Assembly: GCF_003751605.1 (NCBI RefSeq) | Contig: NZ_RJVJ01000002.1 | Span: 1,178,001 to 1,242,000 of the forward strand | DNA from: Kitasatospora cineracea | GTDB taxonomy: Bacteria > Actinomycetota > Actinomycetes > Streptomycetales > Streptomycetaceae | DNA length: 64,000 nt | Direction: 5' to 3' | Shown: piece by piece, positions 46,984 to 59,266 of the stretch | Layout: every line of letters begins with the position of its first letter | Position numbering within the stretch: the first letter of the stretch is position 1 | Made by a program: the position numbers and the translations under genes | The notes under the pieces: model-generated | What the model was told of the DNA's origin: nothing | The model's database searches: none | Seen by the model: only the letters and a program-made list of their open reading frames with translations

Positions 46984-49866
46984 ATGGCAGTGGAGTTCGG
47001 CGAGTTGCTGCGGGACCTTCGGCTGGCCGCCGGGTGGACCCAGGAGGAGCTGTCCGACCGCTCCGGCGTCTCCGTCCACTCGATCAGCATGCTGGAGGCC
47101 GGCCGCCGTCGGCCCCGGCTGTCCTCGGTGGCCCGGCTGGCGGACGGGCTCGCCCTGCCGGCCGGCCGCCGCGAGCAGCTGCTCGCCGCGGCCACCCGCC
47201 CCGCCACCGACCGCCCCGCGCCCCCCGCTCCCCCGTCCGCCCCGGCACCCGCGTCCGCACCCGCACCCGCACCCGCGCCGGCGTCCGCGCTCCCGCCCCT
47301 GCCCGCGCCCGTGCCCGCGGTCCGAGGTCCGCGCCAACTCCCCTCCGACAGCCGCCTGTTCACCGGACGGACGGTGGAGGGCGAGTTCCTCGCCGGGGTG
47401 GCCCGGCTGGCTCCGGAGGGCACCGAGGCCGGCATGGTGGTGCTGTGCGTGATCACCGGCATGGGCGGGGTGGGCAAGACCGCGCTGGCGGTCCGCACCG
47501 CTCACCGGGTGGGTGAGCGCTTCCCGGACGGCCAGCTGTTCCTGGACCTGCGCAGCCACACCACCGGGCTGGAGCCGCTCAGCGCCGAGGACGCGCTGGA
47601 GACCCTGCTGCGCTCGCTCGACGTGCCGGCCGACCGGATCCCGAGCGGGCTGACCGACCGGGCCGCGCTCTACCGGGCCCGGCTGTCCGGCACCCGGACC
47701 CTGGTCCTGCTGGACAACGCGTCCAGCGCCGCCCAGGTCCGGCCGCTGCTCCCCGGCAGCACCGGCTGCCTGGTGCTGGTCACCAGCCGCAGCCCGCTGG
47801 TCGGGCTGGACGACGCCCACCTGCTGACCCTGGACGTGCTCCCCGAGGGCGACGCGCTGGACCTGCTGCGCCGAGCCGCCGGAGCCGGCCCCACGCCCAC
47901 CACCGCCCCTGCCGGTCCCGCCGGTCCCGCCGCCCCCGCGGTCGGCGAGCTCGGCGACTTCGCCGAACTGGCCCGGCTGGGCGGCCGGTTGCCGCTGGCC
48001 CTGCGAATCCTCGGGGCACGCCTGCGGCACCGGCCCCGGCTGACCGCCGCCGCCCTGGTGGAGGAACTGCGCGAGGAGCGGCACCGGCTCGGCCGGCTGC
48101 GCGACGAGGACCGCGACCTGGCCGCCCTGTTCCGCGCCTCGTACCGGGACCTGCCGCCGGAGGAGCAGCGGCTGCTGCGCCTGCTGGGCGTGCTGCCCGG
48201 GGAGGACCTGGAGGTCTGCGCGGCGGCGCACCTGCTCGGCGCCGACCGCCGCGGTGCGGAACGGCTGCTGGAGTCGCTGCTCGGCCACCACCTGCTCGCC
48301 CAGCCGACCCCGGACCGCTACCGGATGCACGACCTGGTCCGGTCCTGGTCGCGGGCGCTGGCCGAGGAGGAGCCGCCGGCCCGCCGGGAGATCGCCGGCC
48401 GCCGGCTGCTGGACCACTACCAGGACACCGCCGAGCGGGCCGGCCACCGGCTGGCCCGTTACCGCGGCCACCGGCCTGCGCCGACCGGCCCGGCGCCCCG
48501 GCCCGCCCCCGACGTGGACTCCCCCGAGCGGGCCCGGGACTGGCTGCGCGCCGAACGGAACAACCTGCTGGCCGCCATGGCCCGCAGCGGCGACCCGCTG
48601 CGCCGCAGCGTCATCACCGCGGCGCTCGCCCCGATCCTGGAGCTGGACGGTCCGCGGTCCGAGGAGGCCGCGCTGCACCTGGCCGCCGCCGAGGCGGCCG
48701 CCGCCCAGGGCCGGTCGCTCGACCGGGCGGAGGCGCTGTGGCGCGCCGGTCGCGCCCACCGGCTGGCCGGCCGGTTCGAGGAGTCCGCCGAACTGTTGGA
48801 CCGCGCCGAGCAGTTGTACCGCGAACTGGGTGACGCACACGGCCGGACCCACTCGGCCTGGGAGCGCGGCCGACTCGCCTACCAGAGCGGCGACCTGGCC
48901 CGCGCGGTCGAGCTGTACGGCCGGGCGCTGGCCGGCTACCGGGAGCTCGGCGACCCGCAGGGCGAGGCGCACACGCTCTGGGACCTCGGCCGGGCCCGCC
49001 GGATGCTCGGCGAGACCGACATCGCGGAGGAACTGCTGGCCGCCGCGCTGGACGCCTACCGCTCGCTCGGCGACCGGGCCGGAGAGGCGCTCGCGCTGAG
49101 CGACCTGGCCCACCTCCGGTACTGCCGCGGGCGGGCCGCCGACAGCGGCGACCTGCTGGAGCGGGCGCTGGCGATCGCCCGGGAGCTCGGCGACCGGCAA
49201 AGCGAGGCCAACGCGGCGTGGCTGCTGGGCCGGATCCGGCTGCTCCAGGGCGCCCACCCGCAGGCCCGGGACCTGCTCGACCTGGCGCTCGCCCGCTGCC
49301 GGGAGCTCGGCATCCGGCAGGGCGAGGCCAGCACCCTCAGTGCGCTGGGCGAACTGCACCTGGCGACCGGGCGGACCGCCGCCGCGGTCGAGCTCCAGCG
49401 GGAGGCCGCCGCGGTCTTCCGAACCACGGGCAACCCGCACGGCGAGGCCAACGCGCTGCACGGCTTGGCGCTGGCGCTGCGCGCGGCCGACGACCGGACC
49501 TCCGCCACCGGCCTGCTGCACGGGGCACTGGAGACCTTCGAGGCCGACGGGGACCTGCAGGCCCAGGCCGAGGTGCTCAACAGCCTCGGCCTGCTCGCCG
49601 CCGACCTCGGCGACCTGCCCGCGGCCCTCGACCGGCACCACCGCGCGCTCGAACTCGCCCGCCGCAGCGACAGCCCGCTCGACGAGGCCCGCGCCCTGCT
49701 CGGCATCGGGCACTGCCTGCCCCCGGCGGAGCGGCCCGCCGCGCTGGACGCCGTCCGCCGGGGCCTCACGCTCCTCGAAGCGGCCGGCGCCGCCGAGGCC
49801 GCCGACGCCCGGACCCGGCTGGCGCTGCTGACGGCGGCTCACCCGCAGGCAGCGGCGCAGCCGTAG
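46984..49866 (+). CDS. XRE-NB-ARC-TPR (STAND) transcriptional regulator
   Basis: This protein of about 960 residues has an XRE helix-turn-helix (FGELLRDLRLAAGWTQEELSDRSGV, 3-60), an Ala/Pro-repeat linker (about 75-115) and an NB-ARC ATPase with P-loop GMGGVGKTAL near 158. LVLLDNASSAAQVRPLLPG (Walker B) and LVTSRSPL (sensor) follow. TPRs with repeated LGDxxGEAxxLxxLGR lie from about 560 to the end. GTG 46990 is an equally possible start (AGGGG 7 bases upstream). AfsR/LuxR-like STAND regulators of this design are common in streptomycetes and usually control secondary metabolism or development. No target gene is obvious. Confidence 0.9.
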   Translation: MAVEFGELLRDLRLAAGWTQEELSDRSGVSVHSISMLEAGRRRPRLSSVARLADGLALPAGRREQLLAAATRPATDRPAPPAPPSAPAPASAPAPAPAPASALPPLPAPVPAVRGPRQLPSDSRLFTGRTVEGEFLAGVARLAPEGTEAGMVVLCVITGMGGVGKTALAVRTAHRVGERFPDGQLFLDLRSHTTGLEPLSAEDALETLLRSLDVPADRIPSGLTDRAALYRARLSGTRTLVLLDNASSAAQVRPLLPGSTGCLVLVTSRSPLVGLDDAHLLTLDVLPEGDALDLLRRAAGAGPTPTTAPAGPAGPAAPAVGELGDFAELARLGGRLPLALRILGARLRHRPRLTAAALVEELREERHRLGRLRDEDRDLAALFRASYRDLPPEEQRLLRLLGVLPGEDLEVCAAAHLLGADRRGAERLLESLLGHHLLAQPTPDRYRMHDLVRSWSRALAEEEPPARREIAGRRLLDHYQDTAERAGHRLARYRGHRPAPTGPAPRPAPDVDSPERARDWLRAERNNLLAAMARSGDPLRRSVITAALAPILELDGPRSEEAALHLAAAEAAAAQGRSLDRAEALWRAGRAHRLAGRFEESAELLDRAEQLYRELGDAHGRTHSAWERGRLAYQSGDLARAVELYGRALAGYRELGDPQGEAHTLWDLGRARRMLGETDIAEELLAAALDAYRSLGDRAGEALALSDLAHLRYCRGRAADSGDLLERALAIARELGDRQSEANAAWLLGRIRLLQGAHPQARDLLDLALARCRELGIRQGEASTLSALGELHLATGRTAAAVELQREAAAVFRTTGNPHGEANALHGLALALRAADDRTSATGLLHGALETFEADGDLQAQAEVLNSLGLLAADLGDLPAALDRHHRALELARRSDSPLDEARALLGIGHCLPPAERPAALDAVRRGLTLLEAAGAAEAADARTRLALLTAAHPQAAAQP

Positions 49867-50080
49867 CCCCCGGCCGGGCCGTCACGCCAAGCGGGCACGC
49901 AGCAGCAGACGCAGGCACAGCCGCAGCCCCCGACCGGGCCGTAACGCCAAGCGAGCGCAGGGTGGACGCCATGGAGCGGGCCGGCCGGGCGGCAGAGGAT
50001 GAACACGGAGCGCAGGGGCCTCCCCAACGGGCCCCGGAAGCTCCGGCAATCCGTCCGTCAACCGAAAGGCACCAGCAACG

Positions 50081-50359
50081 ATGCGCACGATCCACAAGGC
50101 CGCCGCAGCGACTGCGGTCGGCGCGGCGCTGCTCCTCGGCTTCACCGGCACGGCCGCAGCGGCCGACGGCCCCGCCAACCTGGGCGGCCAGGGCTGCCCG
50201 GCGGTGGCCTCCAACTCGGACTACTACGGGACGTACGTCCAGCACCTGAACTACACGTACGTCACCGGCAACGGCTTCCGGGACGGCGTCTACCGCGTCG
50301 ACTACTACAACCGCCAGAACGCGTACCAGGGTTCCTGGACGGTCGAGTACCGCTGCTAG
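50081..50359 (+). CDS. Small secreted protein of unknown function
   Basis: This 92-residue protein has a clear Sec signal peptide (MRTIHKAAAATAVGAALLLGFTGTAAA). The mature part of about 64 residues is rich in Tyr and Asn, with two Cys (GCP near its start and the C-terminal Cys), so one disulfide is possible. The sequence YVQHLNYTYVTGNGFRDGVYRVDYYN suggests a small beta-sandwich. I do not recognise the family. It is followed by a strong double hairpin. Confidence 0.75.
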   Translation: MRTIHKAAAATAVGAALLLGFTGTAAAADGPANLGGQGCPAVASNSDYYGTYVQHLNYTYVTGNGFRDGVYRVDYYNRQNAYQGSWTVEYRC

Positions 50360-50390
50360 TCGGCCCCGCGCCGGGCAGTCCCCGGGACCG

Positions 50391-50447
50391 CCGCCGTCCG
50401 CGCACGGGGGACCGCCGACCACCGGTCGGCGGAGGCGCGGACGGCGG
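50391..50447. terminator. Nested double inverted repeat, probable terminator
   Basis: An outer perfect 13-bp arm (CCGCCGTCCGCGC, 50391-50403 and 50435-50447) encloses an inner 9-bp hairpin (CCGCCGACC/GGTCGGCGG, 50412-50432). It lies 32 bp after the small secreted-protein gene. There is no T-run, as often in actinobacterial terminators. The remaining 240 bp to the phospholipase gene hold no gene that I can support. Confidence 0.7.
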
Positions 50448-50684
50448 TGTCCGGTGCACCAGGTCCTCCGCCGCAGGTCCCGTGCCGTCAACGCCCTTAT
50501 CCCGCATCCAGATTGGCCTTGTCTGCACAACTTGCGACCGAACCGCGCCGACTTGTCCGGACAACTCGAGGCGTTCGTCCGGCGTACGCCGGTCGGCCAC
50601 GGGCAGGACGACGGGTGGTACCCCGCGGGCGGTGTCCTGGGGGGCGCCCTCCGTCCGCCCCTCACCCCGTAGAGGTCGTGCCCC

Positions 50685-52775
50685 ATGGCTGCCGAACCGA
50701 ACGAGCCGAACAAGCCGAACGAACCGAACCGGCGTCGCTTCCTCCAACTGGCCGGTGCGGGCCTGGCGTTCTCCGCGCTGGCGCCCAGCATCGCGCGGGC
50801 CGCCTCGATCGCCCCGCAGGGCGGCACGGGCACCATCCAGGACGTGCAGCACATCGTGGTGCTGATGCAGGAGAACCGGTCGTTCGACCACTACTTCGGC
50901 TCGTTGAAGGGCGTGCGCGGCTTCGGTGACCCGCGGCCGGTGACGCTGCCGAGCGGGAAGCCGGTCTGGTACCAGGCGAACAGCGCGAAGAAGGAGATCC
51001 TGCCGTTCCGGCCGCAGGTGAACGACCTCGGGATGCAGTTCGTCCAGGACCTCAACCACGACTGGGCGGGCGGCCACCAGGCGTTCAACAACGGCAAGTA
51101 CGACCAGTGGGTGCCCGCGAAGACGGCCACCACGATGGCGTACCTGACCCGGCAGGACATCCCGTTCCACTACGCGCTGGCCGACGCGTTCACGCTGTGC
51201 GACGCGTACCACTGCTCGTTCCTCGGCTCCACCGACCCGAACCGCTACTACCTGTGGACGGGCCACACCGGCAACGACGCGACCGGCGGCGGGCCGGTGC
51301 TGGGCAACCAGGAGGCGGGCTACTCCTGGACGACCTACCCGGAGCGGCTGGAGGCGGCCGGCGTGTCCTGGCGGATCTACCAGGACGTGGGCGACGGCCT
51401 GAACGCGGCCGGCTCCTGGGGCTGGATCAGCGACGCCCACCGCGGCAACTACGGCGACAACTCGCTGCTCTACTTCAACAACTACCGCAACGCACAGCCG
51501 GGTTCGGCACTGTACGAGAAGGCCCGCACCGGGACGAACGCCAAGGCCGGCGACGGCCTGTTCGACCAGCTGCGCCGGGACGTCGCGGCCGGCACGCTGC
51601 CGCAGGTGTCCTGGATCGTCGCCCCCGAGGCGTACACCGAGCACCCCAACTGGCCCGCCAACTACGGCGCCTGGTACATCTCGCAGGTGCTGGACGCGCT
51701 GACCGCGAACCCGGACGTGTGGGCCCGCACCGCGCTGTTCGTCACCTACGACGAGAACGACGGCTTCTTCGACCACGTGGTGCCGCCGTTCCCGCCCGCC
51801 TCCGCCAACCAGGGCCTGTCCACGGTCGCCACCGGCGCCGATTACTTCGCGGGCAGCGCGAGTTACGCGGCCGGACCGTACGGCCTGGGGCAGCGGGTGC
51901 CGATGCTGGTGGTCTCGCCGTGGAGCACCGGCGGCTACACCTGCTCGGAGACCTTCGACCACACCTCGATCATCCGCTTCATCGAGCAGCGCTTCGGCGT
52001 CGCCGAACCGCACATCTCGCCCTGGCGGCGCGCCATCTGCGGCGACCTCACCTCCGCCTTCGACTTCACCGCGAGCAACCCCGCCCCGGCCGCGCTGCCG
52101 TCCACCGCCGCGTACCTGCCCGCCGACCACAACCGGCACCCCGACTACGTCCCGACCCCGCCCGCCACCGGCGCCGTACCGCGGCAGGAGCCCGGCGCCA
52201 AGCCCACCCGTCCGCTCAAGTACGCGCCGTACGTGGACGGTTCGGCCGACGTCTCGACCGGCAAGTACGCCCTCGCGTTCAGCGGCGGGCCGGCCGCGGG
52301 CGCCCAGTTCCTGGTCACCTCGGCGAACCGCACCGACGGGCCCTGGACGTACACCGCCGAGGCCGGCAAGTCCGTCTCCGACGCCTGGAACACCACCTAC
52401 TCCAAGGGCGTCACCGACCTCACGGTGTTCGGCCCGAACGGCTTCCTGCGCCGCTTCCGCAACCCCGGCAAGACCGCCGGCCCCGAGGTCACCGCCCGCC
52501 ACGACGCCGCCACCGGCAACCTCGCCCTGACCTTCACCAACCCGGCCGGCGCCGACGCCGTCCTCACCGTGGCCAACGCCTACGCCGGCGCCCCGCAGGC
52601 CGTCACCGTCCGCCGCGGCACCACCGTCACCCTCACCGTCGACCTCTCCGCCTGCCGCCACTGGTACGACCTCACCGTCACCTCCGACCGGAGCGCCGAC
52701 TTCGTCCGCCGCCTCGCCGGCCACGTCGAGACCGGCGCCCCCTCCCTCTCCGACCCGGGCCTGCTCACCTCCTGA
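50685..52775 (+). CDS. Phosphocholine-specific phospholipase C, Tat-exported
   Basis: This 696-residue protein has a twin-arginine signal (NRRRFLQLAGAGLAFSALAPSIARA). The phosphoesterase core opens with VLMQENRSFDHYFGSLKGVRGFGDPRP, the hallmark of bacterial phosphocholine-type PLC/acid phosphatases. TYDENDGFFDHVVPP and FDHTSIIRFIEQRFGV supply further metal ligands. Two C-terminal DUF756-type beta domains lie from about 500 onward. Length and architecture are normal for the family. The enzyme would hydrolyse phosphatidylcholine or sphingomyelin outside the cell and may help phosphate scavenging. Confidence 0.95.
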   Translation: MAAEPNEPNKPNEPNRRRFLQLAGAGLAFSALAPSIARAASIAPQGGTGTIQDVQHIVVLMQENRSFDHYFGSLKGVRGFGDPRPVTLPSGKPVWYQANSAKKEILPFRPQVNDLGMQFVQDLNHDWAGGHQAFNNGKYDQWVPAKTATTMAYLTRQDIPFHYALADAFTLCDAYHCSFLGSTDPNRYYLWTGHTGNDATGGGPVLGNQEAGYSWTTYPERLEAAGVSWRIYQDVGDGLNAAGSWGWISDAHRGNYGDNSLLYFNNYRNAQPGSALYEKARTGTNAKAGDGLFDQLRRDVAAGTLPQVSWIVAPEAYTEHPNWPANYGAWYISQVLDALTANPDVWARTALFVTYDENDGFFDHVVPPFPPASANQGLSTVATGADYFAGSASYAAGPYGLGQRVPMLVVSPWSTGGYTCSETFDHTSIIRFIEQRFGVAEPHISPWRRAICGDLTSAFDFTASNPAPAALPSTAAYLPADHNRHPDYVPTPPATGAVPRQEPGAKPTRPLKYAPYVDGSADVSTGKYALAFSGGPAAGAQFLVTSANRTDGPWTYTAEAGKSVSDAWNTTYSKGVTDLTVFGPNGFLRRFRNPGKTAGPEVTARHDAATGNLALTFTNPAGADAVLTVANAYAGAPQAVTVRRGTTVTLTVDLSACRHWYDLTVTSDRSADFVRRLAGHVETGAPSLSDPGLLTS

Positions 52776-52891
52776 CCGCCCACCGGCGCCGGCCGGCCCC
52801 GGGGTCCGGATCGGAGGGTGTCCGAACCCTGGGGCGGCCCGTCCGGCGACGGGACCGGTCGCGGCCCGCGACCTTTGACACCGGGCGCCCC

Positions 52892-52907
52892 AGTGGTCTA
52901 GACCTAC
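52892..52907 (+). promoter_or_regulatory. DasR-site-like (dre) palindrome within a promoter-like sequence
   Basis: AGTGGTCTAGACCTAC matches 13 of 16 positions of the known DasR responsive element (consensus about AGTGGTCTAGACCACT). TTGACA at 52875-52880 lies just upstream and could be a -35 box, with the palindrome over the -10 region. The downstream gene is the LuxR-type regulator at 53007. Confidence 0.55.
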
Positions 52908-53006
52908 CCTGGCAACGGGCCGGTCGGCGCGGAGCGGACGGGCGGGGGGAGCGGAGGAACGCGATGTGCAGGGTGGGCCGGGCCGGGGTCGGACGCCGGG
53001 CTCCGG

Positions 53007-53720
53007 GTGGGTGGTGAGGTGACCGCCGCGCTCGAGGCGACCGGGCGCCGGGCCCGGGTGGAGGAGTTGCTGGGCGCGGACGCCGTCCGGGCGCGGCTGG
53101 CCGGGCTCGGCGCGGGCGCGGCCTCCCAGGTGCTGGTGCTCGCCCCGGAGGACGGGGAGCCGGGCCCGGCCGAACCGGCTGCACCGGCCGAACCGGGCGA
53201 CCCCGACGGCCTGCCGGTCGAGGAACTCCTGCTCCGCGGCGTCGAGTTGCGGGTGCTGCTCGTCGACACGGCGCGCCGCCGCCCGGCCGCTCTGGAGTAC
53301 GCGCGCCGGCTGACCGAACTCGGCGGGCAGGTCCGCACCGTCCCCGCGCTGCCGCTGCGGATGGTCGTGCTGGACCGGGAGACCGCCGTCCTGCCGCTCG
53401 ACCCGGCGCGGACCGACACCGCCACCGTGCTGCACGGCCGCGGTCCGGTCGCCGCGCTGTGCGCGCTGTTCGAGGGGCTGTGGCACGGCGCCGCACCGCT
53501 GCGCCACCCCCGGGGACGCGACCGCAACGGCATGGCGGCGCAGCACTACGCGCTGCTGCGGATCCTCCAGCAGGGCGACACCGACGTGGTCGCCGCCCGG
53601 AAGCTGGGCATCTCCGAACGGACCGTCCGGCGGCTGACCGCCGAGGCCCTGGAGGTGCTCGGCGCCCGCAGCCGCTTCCAGGCCGGGGCCCGCGCCGCCG
53701 AACGCGGCTGGCTGCGCTGA
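53007..53720 (+). CDS. HTH regulator of the LuxR/TrmB-fused type
   Basis: This is a protein of up to 237 residues, with GTG at 53007 or 53019 as possible starts. The C-terminal LuxR-like helix-turn-helix is HYALLRILQQGDTDVVAARKLGISERTVRRLTAEALEVLGARSRFQAG. The N-terminal 150 residues resemble the phospholipase-D-like/TrmB sensor region of actinobacterial HTH proteins (VELRVLLVDTARRRPAALEYARRL, TVPALPLRMVVLDRETAVLPL). It is not a phospho-receiver. A DasR-site-like palindrome upstream could tie it to amino-sugar control. Confidence 0.82.
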   Translation: MGGEVTAALEATGRRARVEELLGADAVRARLAGLGAGAASQVLVLAPEDGEPGPAEPAAPAEPGDPDGLPVEELLLRGVELRVLLVDTARRRPAALEYARRLTELGGQVRTVPALPLRMVVLDRETAVLPLDPARTDTATVLHGRGPVAALCALFEGLWHGAAPLRHPRGRDRNGMAAQHYALLRILQQGDTDVVAARKLGISERTVRRLTAEALEVLGARSRFQAGARAAERGWLR

Positions 53721-53744
53721 CGGCGGCCCGAGGGGCGACGGCAC

Positions 53745-53782
53745 CGGGCCCCGTCCTGCCGGGAAAGGCGGGACGGGGCCCG
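53745..53782. terminator. Strong hairpin between convergent genes
   Basis: A perfect 12-bp GC stem (CGGGCCCCGTCC and GGACGGGGCCCG), plus further TGCC/GGC pairing towards the loop, sits in the 69-bp gap between the regulator and the EF-G-like gene, which converge. It probably terminates both. Confidence 0.8.
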
Positions 53783-53789
53783 GCTGCTG

Positions 53790-55883
<2,094 letters not shown>

Positions 55884-56332
55884 GGCGGCCCGTGGCCCTT
55901 CGGGGTTCGTTCCTGGAATCGGCAGCGCGATTCACGGCACCACGAGGCACACCCGCCGGCCCGCACGCACCCGTACACGCCCGCGCAGCACCCGCCGCAT
56001 CGAACGGGCAGGCAGAACAGGCAGGCAGAACGGGGGTCAACGAGCAGGAAAGGACGGGGAGTTCGCGGTTCCTACCGGCACCGGCCGCGCAGCGGGCACC
56101 GGCCCGCCCGGGACACCAGGATCACCTCGAACCGCGACGGGGGAACGACGACGGTGGCAGTACGCACGACCGGTCCCTCCCTCTCCACTCACGTCACGGT
56201 GCGCCCGACGGCCTCTCCGGGCCCGGGCGTCGTCCAGCGAGCAGAGTCTAGGAGCGCCACCCGCCGGCCGTCACCACATTTTGCGGTTCCTTCAACCAGC
56301 GCGCGGGGGAAGGGGATTGGACGCCCGGCGAT
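55884..56332. other. 449-bp region upstream of the EF-G-like gene
   Basis: The minus-strand leader of the EF-G-like gene lies here, including a small hairpin (CCCGAAGGG...) just before its start. No gene is supported. The far end adjoins the stop of the TPR gene, so this may be an unusually long control region. Confidence 0.5.
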
Positions 56333-57664
56333 TCACTCCCCCGGCAGCGCGGCGAGCGCCCGCCCGGCGGCCAGGGTGCGGACGTGTTCCGGACCGTACC
56401 GCTCGCGCCAGGCGGCGGCGTTGGCGGCGAGGACGTCCCGGGCCTCGCCGGTGCGGCCGAGCGCGGCCAGGATGCGGCCGTGCAGGGTGTCGAGGACGAG
56501 CGCGGTGTGGTCGGGCGCGGCGAGTCCGGCCCGGTAGTGGGCGAGGAACGGCTCGACGGCCCTCAGGGCCTCCTCGGGACGGCCGAGTCCGAGGTGGGCG
56601 GCAGCCAGGTCGTAGTGCAACAGCGTGGCGCCACCGGCCACCCCGCCCACGGCCCCCGCAACGCCCGCCGCCGCGCCCGCCGCGCCGGCTGCCGAGCCCG
56701 CCCCGTCCGCCCCGGCGGCGAGCTGTTCGAGGGCCACTTCCAGCGCCTCCTGGTAGCGCTGCTGCGCGGTCAGGGCCTCCGCGAGGGCGTGCGCGAGCTT
56801 GGGGAGGGGCTTGCTCTCCGGCCCCTGGGCCCGTCGCCATTCGGCGGCCGCCTCCCGGGCGACGGCCTCGCCCTCGGCGGCCCGACCCTGTTGCACGAGC
56901 GTGCGGGCGAGGACGGCCCCGGCGGTCCACCGGCCGACTGCCGCCGGGTTGTCGGCGGCGGCCTTGAGCACGGCGCGCGCCGCCCGTTCGGCCTGGGCGT
57001 GGTGCCCGAGGTGGAGCAGGGCCCGGGCCATCTTGCTGCGCAGCCGCAGGACGCCGGTGTCGGACCGCCCCGCACCCGTCTCCGCCCGCGTCCCCGCTTC
57101 CGCCTCCCGGTGCGCGGCGGTGTCGGCGTAGAGCCGGACGGCCTCCGCCTCGCGGCCGGCGGCGTAGTAGGCGTCCGCCAGGTCCTCGGCGACGCAGCTC
57201 CCTCCGAGGTCGCAACCCGACCGCCTTGCCAGTTCCCGGTGTTCTTCCAGGACCGCAACCGCTTCGGCGTTCCGCCCGGCACGCAGCAGGACGGTGCCGC
57301 AGACGCCCAGCGCGTCGAACCGGAGGTCCTGGCGGCGCTGGTCGGGGTGCGGGGCGGCGGCGTCCACGACCGCCCGGAGCGCCTGTTCGGCCTCCGTCCA
57401 GCGGCGCAGCAGCATCAGGGTGCGGCCGTGCTCGAACCCGGCGAGCAGGGTGCGCGGGTCGTCCGGGCCGAGTCGTTCGGTGCCGAGCCGGACGGCTCCG
57501 GCCAGGGTGGTGGCGGCGGCGTCCCAGGAGCGGGCGCGGCGCCGGGCCCGGCTCTCGGCGACGAGCCGCTCGATCTCCTGCCCGGCCCGGTGCCGCGCCT
57601 CGCCGGCCGCGACGGCCGCCTTGCTCTCGGCCTGCCGGGCCCTGCGTCCGGCCAGGAATCCCAT
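56333..57664 (-). CDS. TPR-repeat protein
   Basis: This 443-residue protein starts at ATG 57664 (MGFLAGRRARQAESKAAV). A Lys/Arg/Ala-rich N-terminal helix is followed by TPR-like helical repeats (for example ARSWDAAATTLAGAVRLGTERLG and DALGVCGTVLLRAGRNAEAVAVLEEH). A Gly/Ala-rich spacer (about 305-335) interrupts the array. It has no signal peptide or catalytic motif. It resembles stand-alone TPR proteins that are abundant in streptomycetes. Function is unknown, presumably protein interaction. The terminator of the beta-glucoside operon lies just upstream, so it has its own promoter. Confidence 0.8.
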   Translation of the reverse strand: MGFLAGRRARQAESKAAVAAGEARHRAGQEIERLVAESRARRRARSWDAAATTLAGAVRLGTERLGPDDPRTLLAGFEHGRTLMLLRRWTEAEQALRAVVDAAAPHPDQRRQDLRFDALGVCGTVLLRAGRNAEAVAVLEEHRELARRSGCDLGGSCVAEDLADAYYAAGREAEAVRLYADTAAHREAEAGTRAETGAGRSDTGVLRLRSKMARALLHLGHHAQAERAARAVLKAAADNPAAVGRWTAGAVLARTLVQQGRAAEGEAVAREAAAEWRRAQGPESKPLPKLAHALAEALTAQQRYQEALEVALEQLAAGADGAGSAAGAAGAAAGVAGAVGGVAGGATLLHYDLAAAHLGLGRPEEALRAVEPFLAHYRAGLAAPDHTALVLDTLHGRILAALGRTGEARDVLAANAAAWRERYGPEHVRTLAAGRALAALPGE

Positions 57665-57704
57665 CTCCGCCCCCGTCTGTGCTCGGTCCGGGGGCAGATC
57701 GTAG

Positions 57705-57750
57705 CGTCCGGTCGCCGGGGCCCCGCCGGCAGTACCCCGGCGACCGGACG
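57705..57750 (-). terminator. Terminator of the beta-glucoside operon
   Basis: A perfect 16-bp stem (CGTCCGGTCGCCGGGG paired with CCCCGGCGACCGGACG) with a 14-base loop lies 13 bp beyond the GH1 stop. It ends the operon before the TPR gene. Confidence 0.85.
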
Positions 57751-57762
57751 GCTCCACGACGG

Positions 57763-59211
<1,449 letters not shown>

Positions 59212-59266
59212 GTCGCGTTCCATCCAAAGGAGTTGAGGGTAGGTCATCCCAACGGGGCAGAAGGCG

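Noticed and set aside
46921..49842. A 973-residue minus-strand ORF opposite the NB-ARC regulator
   Set aside because: It has no domain, is Gln/Gly/Val-rich and mirrors the codon bias of the real gene. The plus strand has HTH, P-loop and TPRs.
46984..49866. NB-ARC-TPR protein as an NLR-like (Avs-type) phage sensor
   Set aside because: Its N-terminal domain is an XRE DNA-binding HTH rather than a nuclease, TIR or protease effector. It also lies in the ordinary chromosomal part, so a STAND transcription regulator is the simpler call.
50262..53744. An 1160-residue minus-strand ORF over phospholipase C
   Set aside because: It is a low-complexity shadow. The phospholipase has a Tat signal and catalytic motifs on the plus strand.
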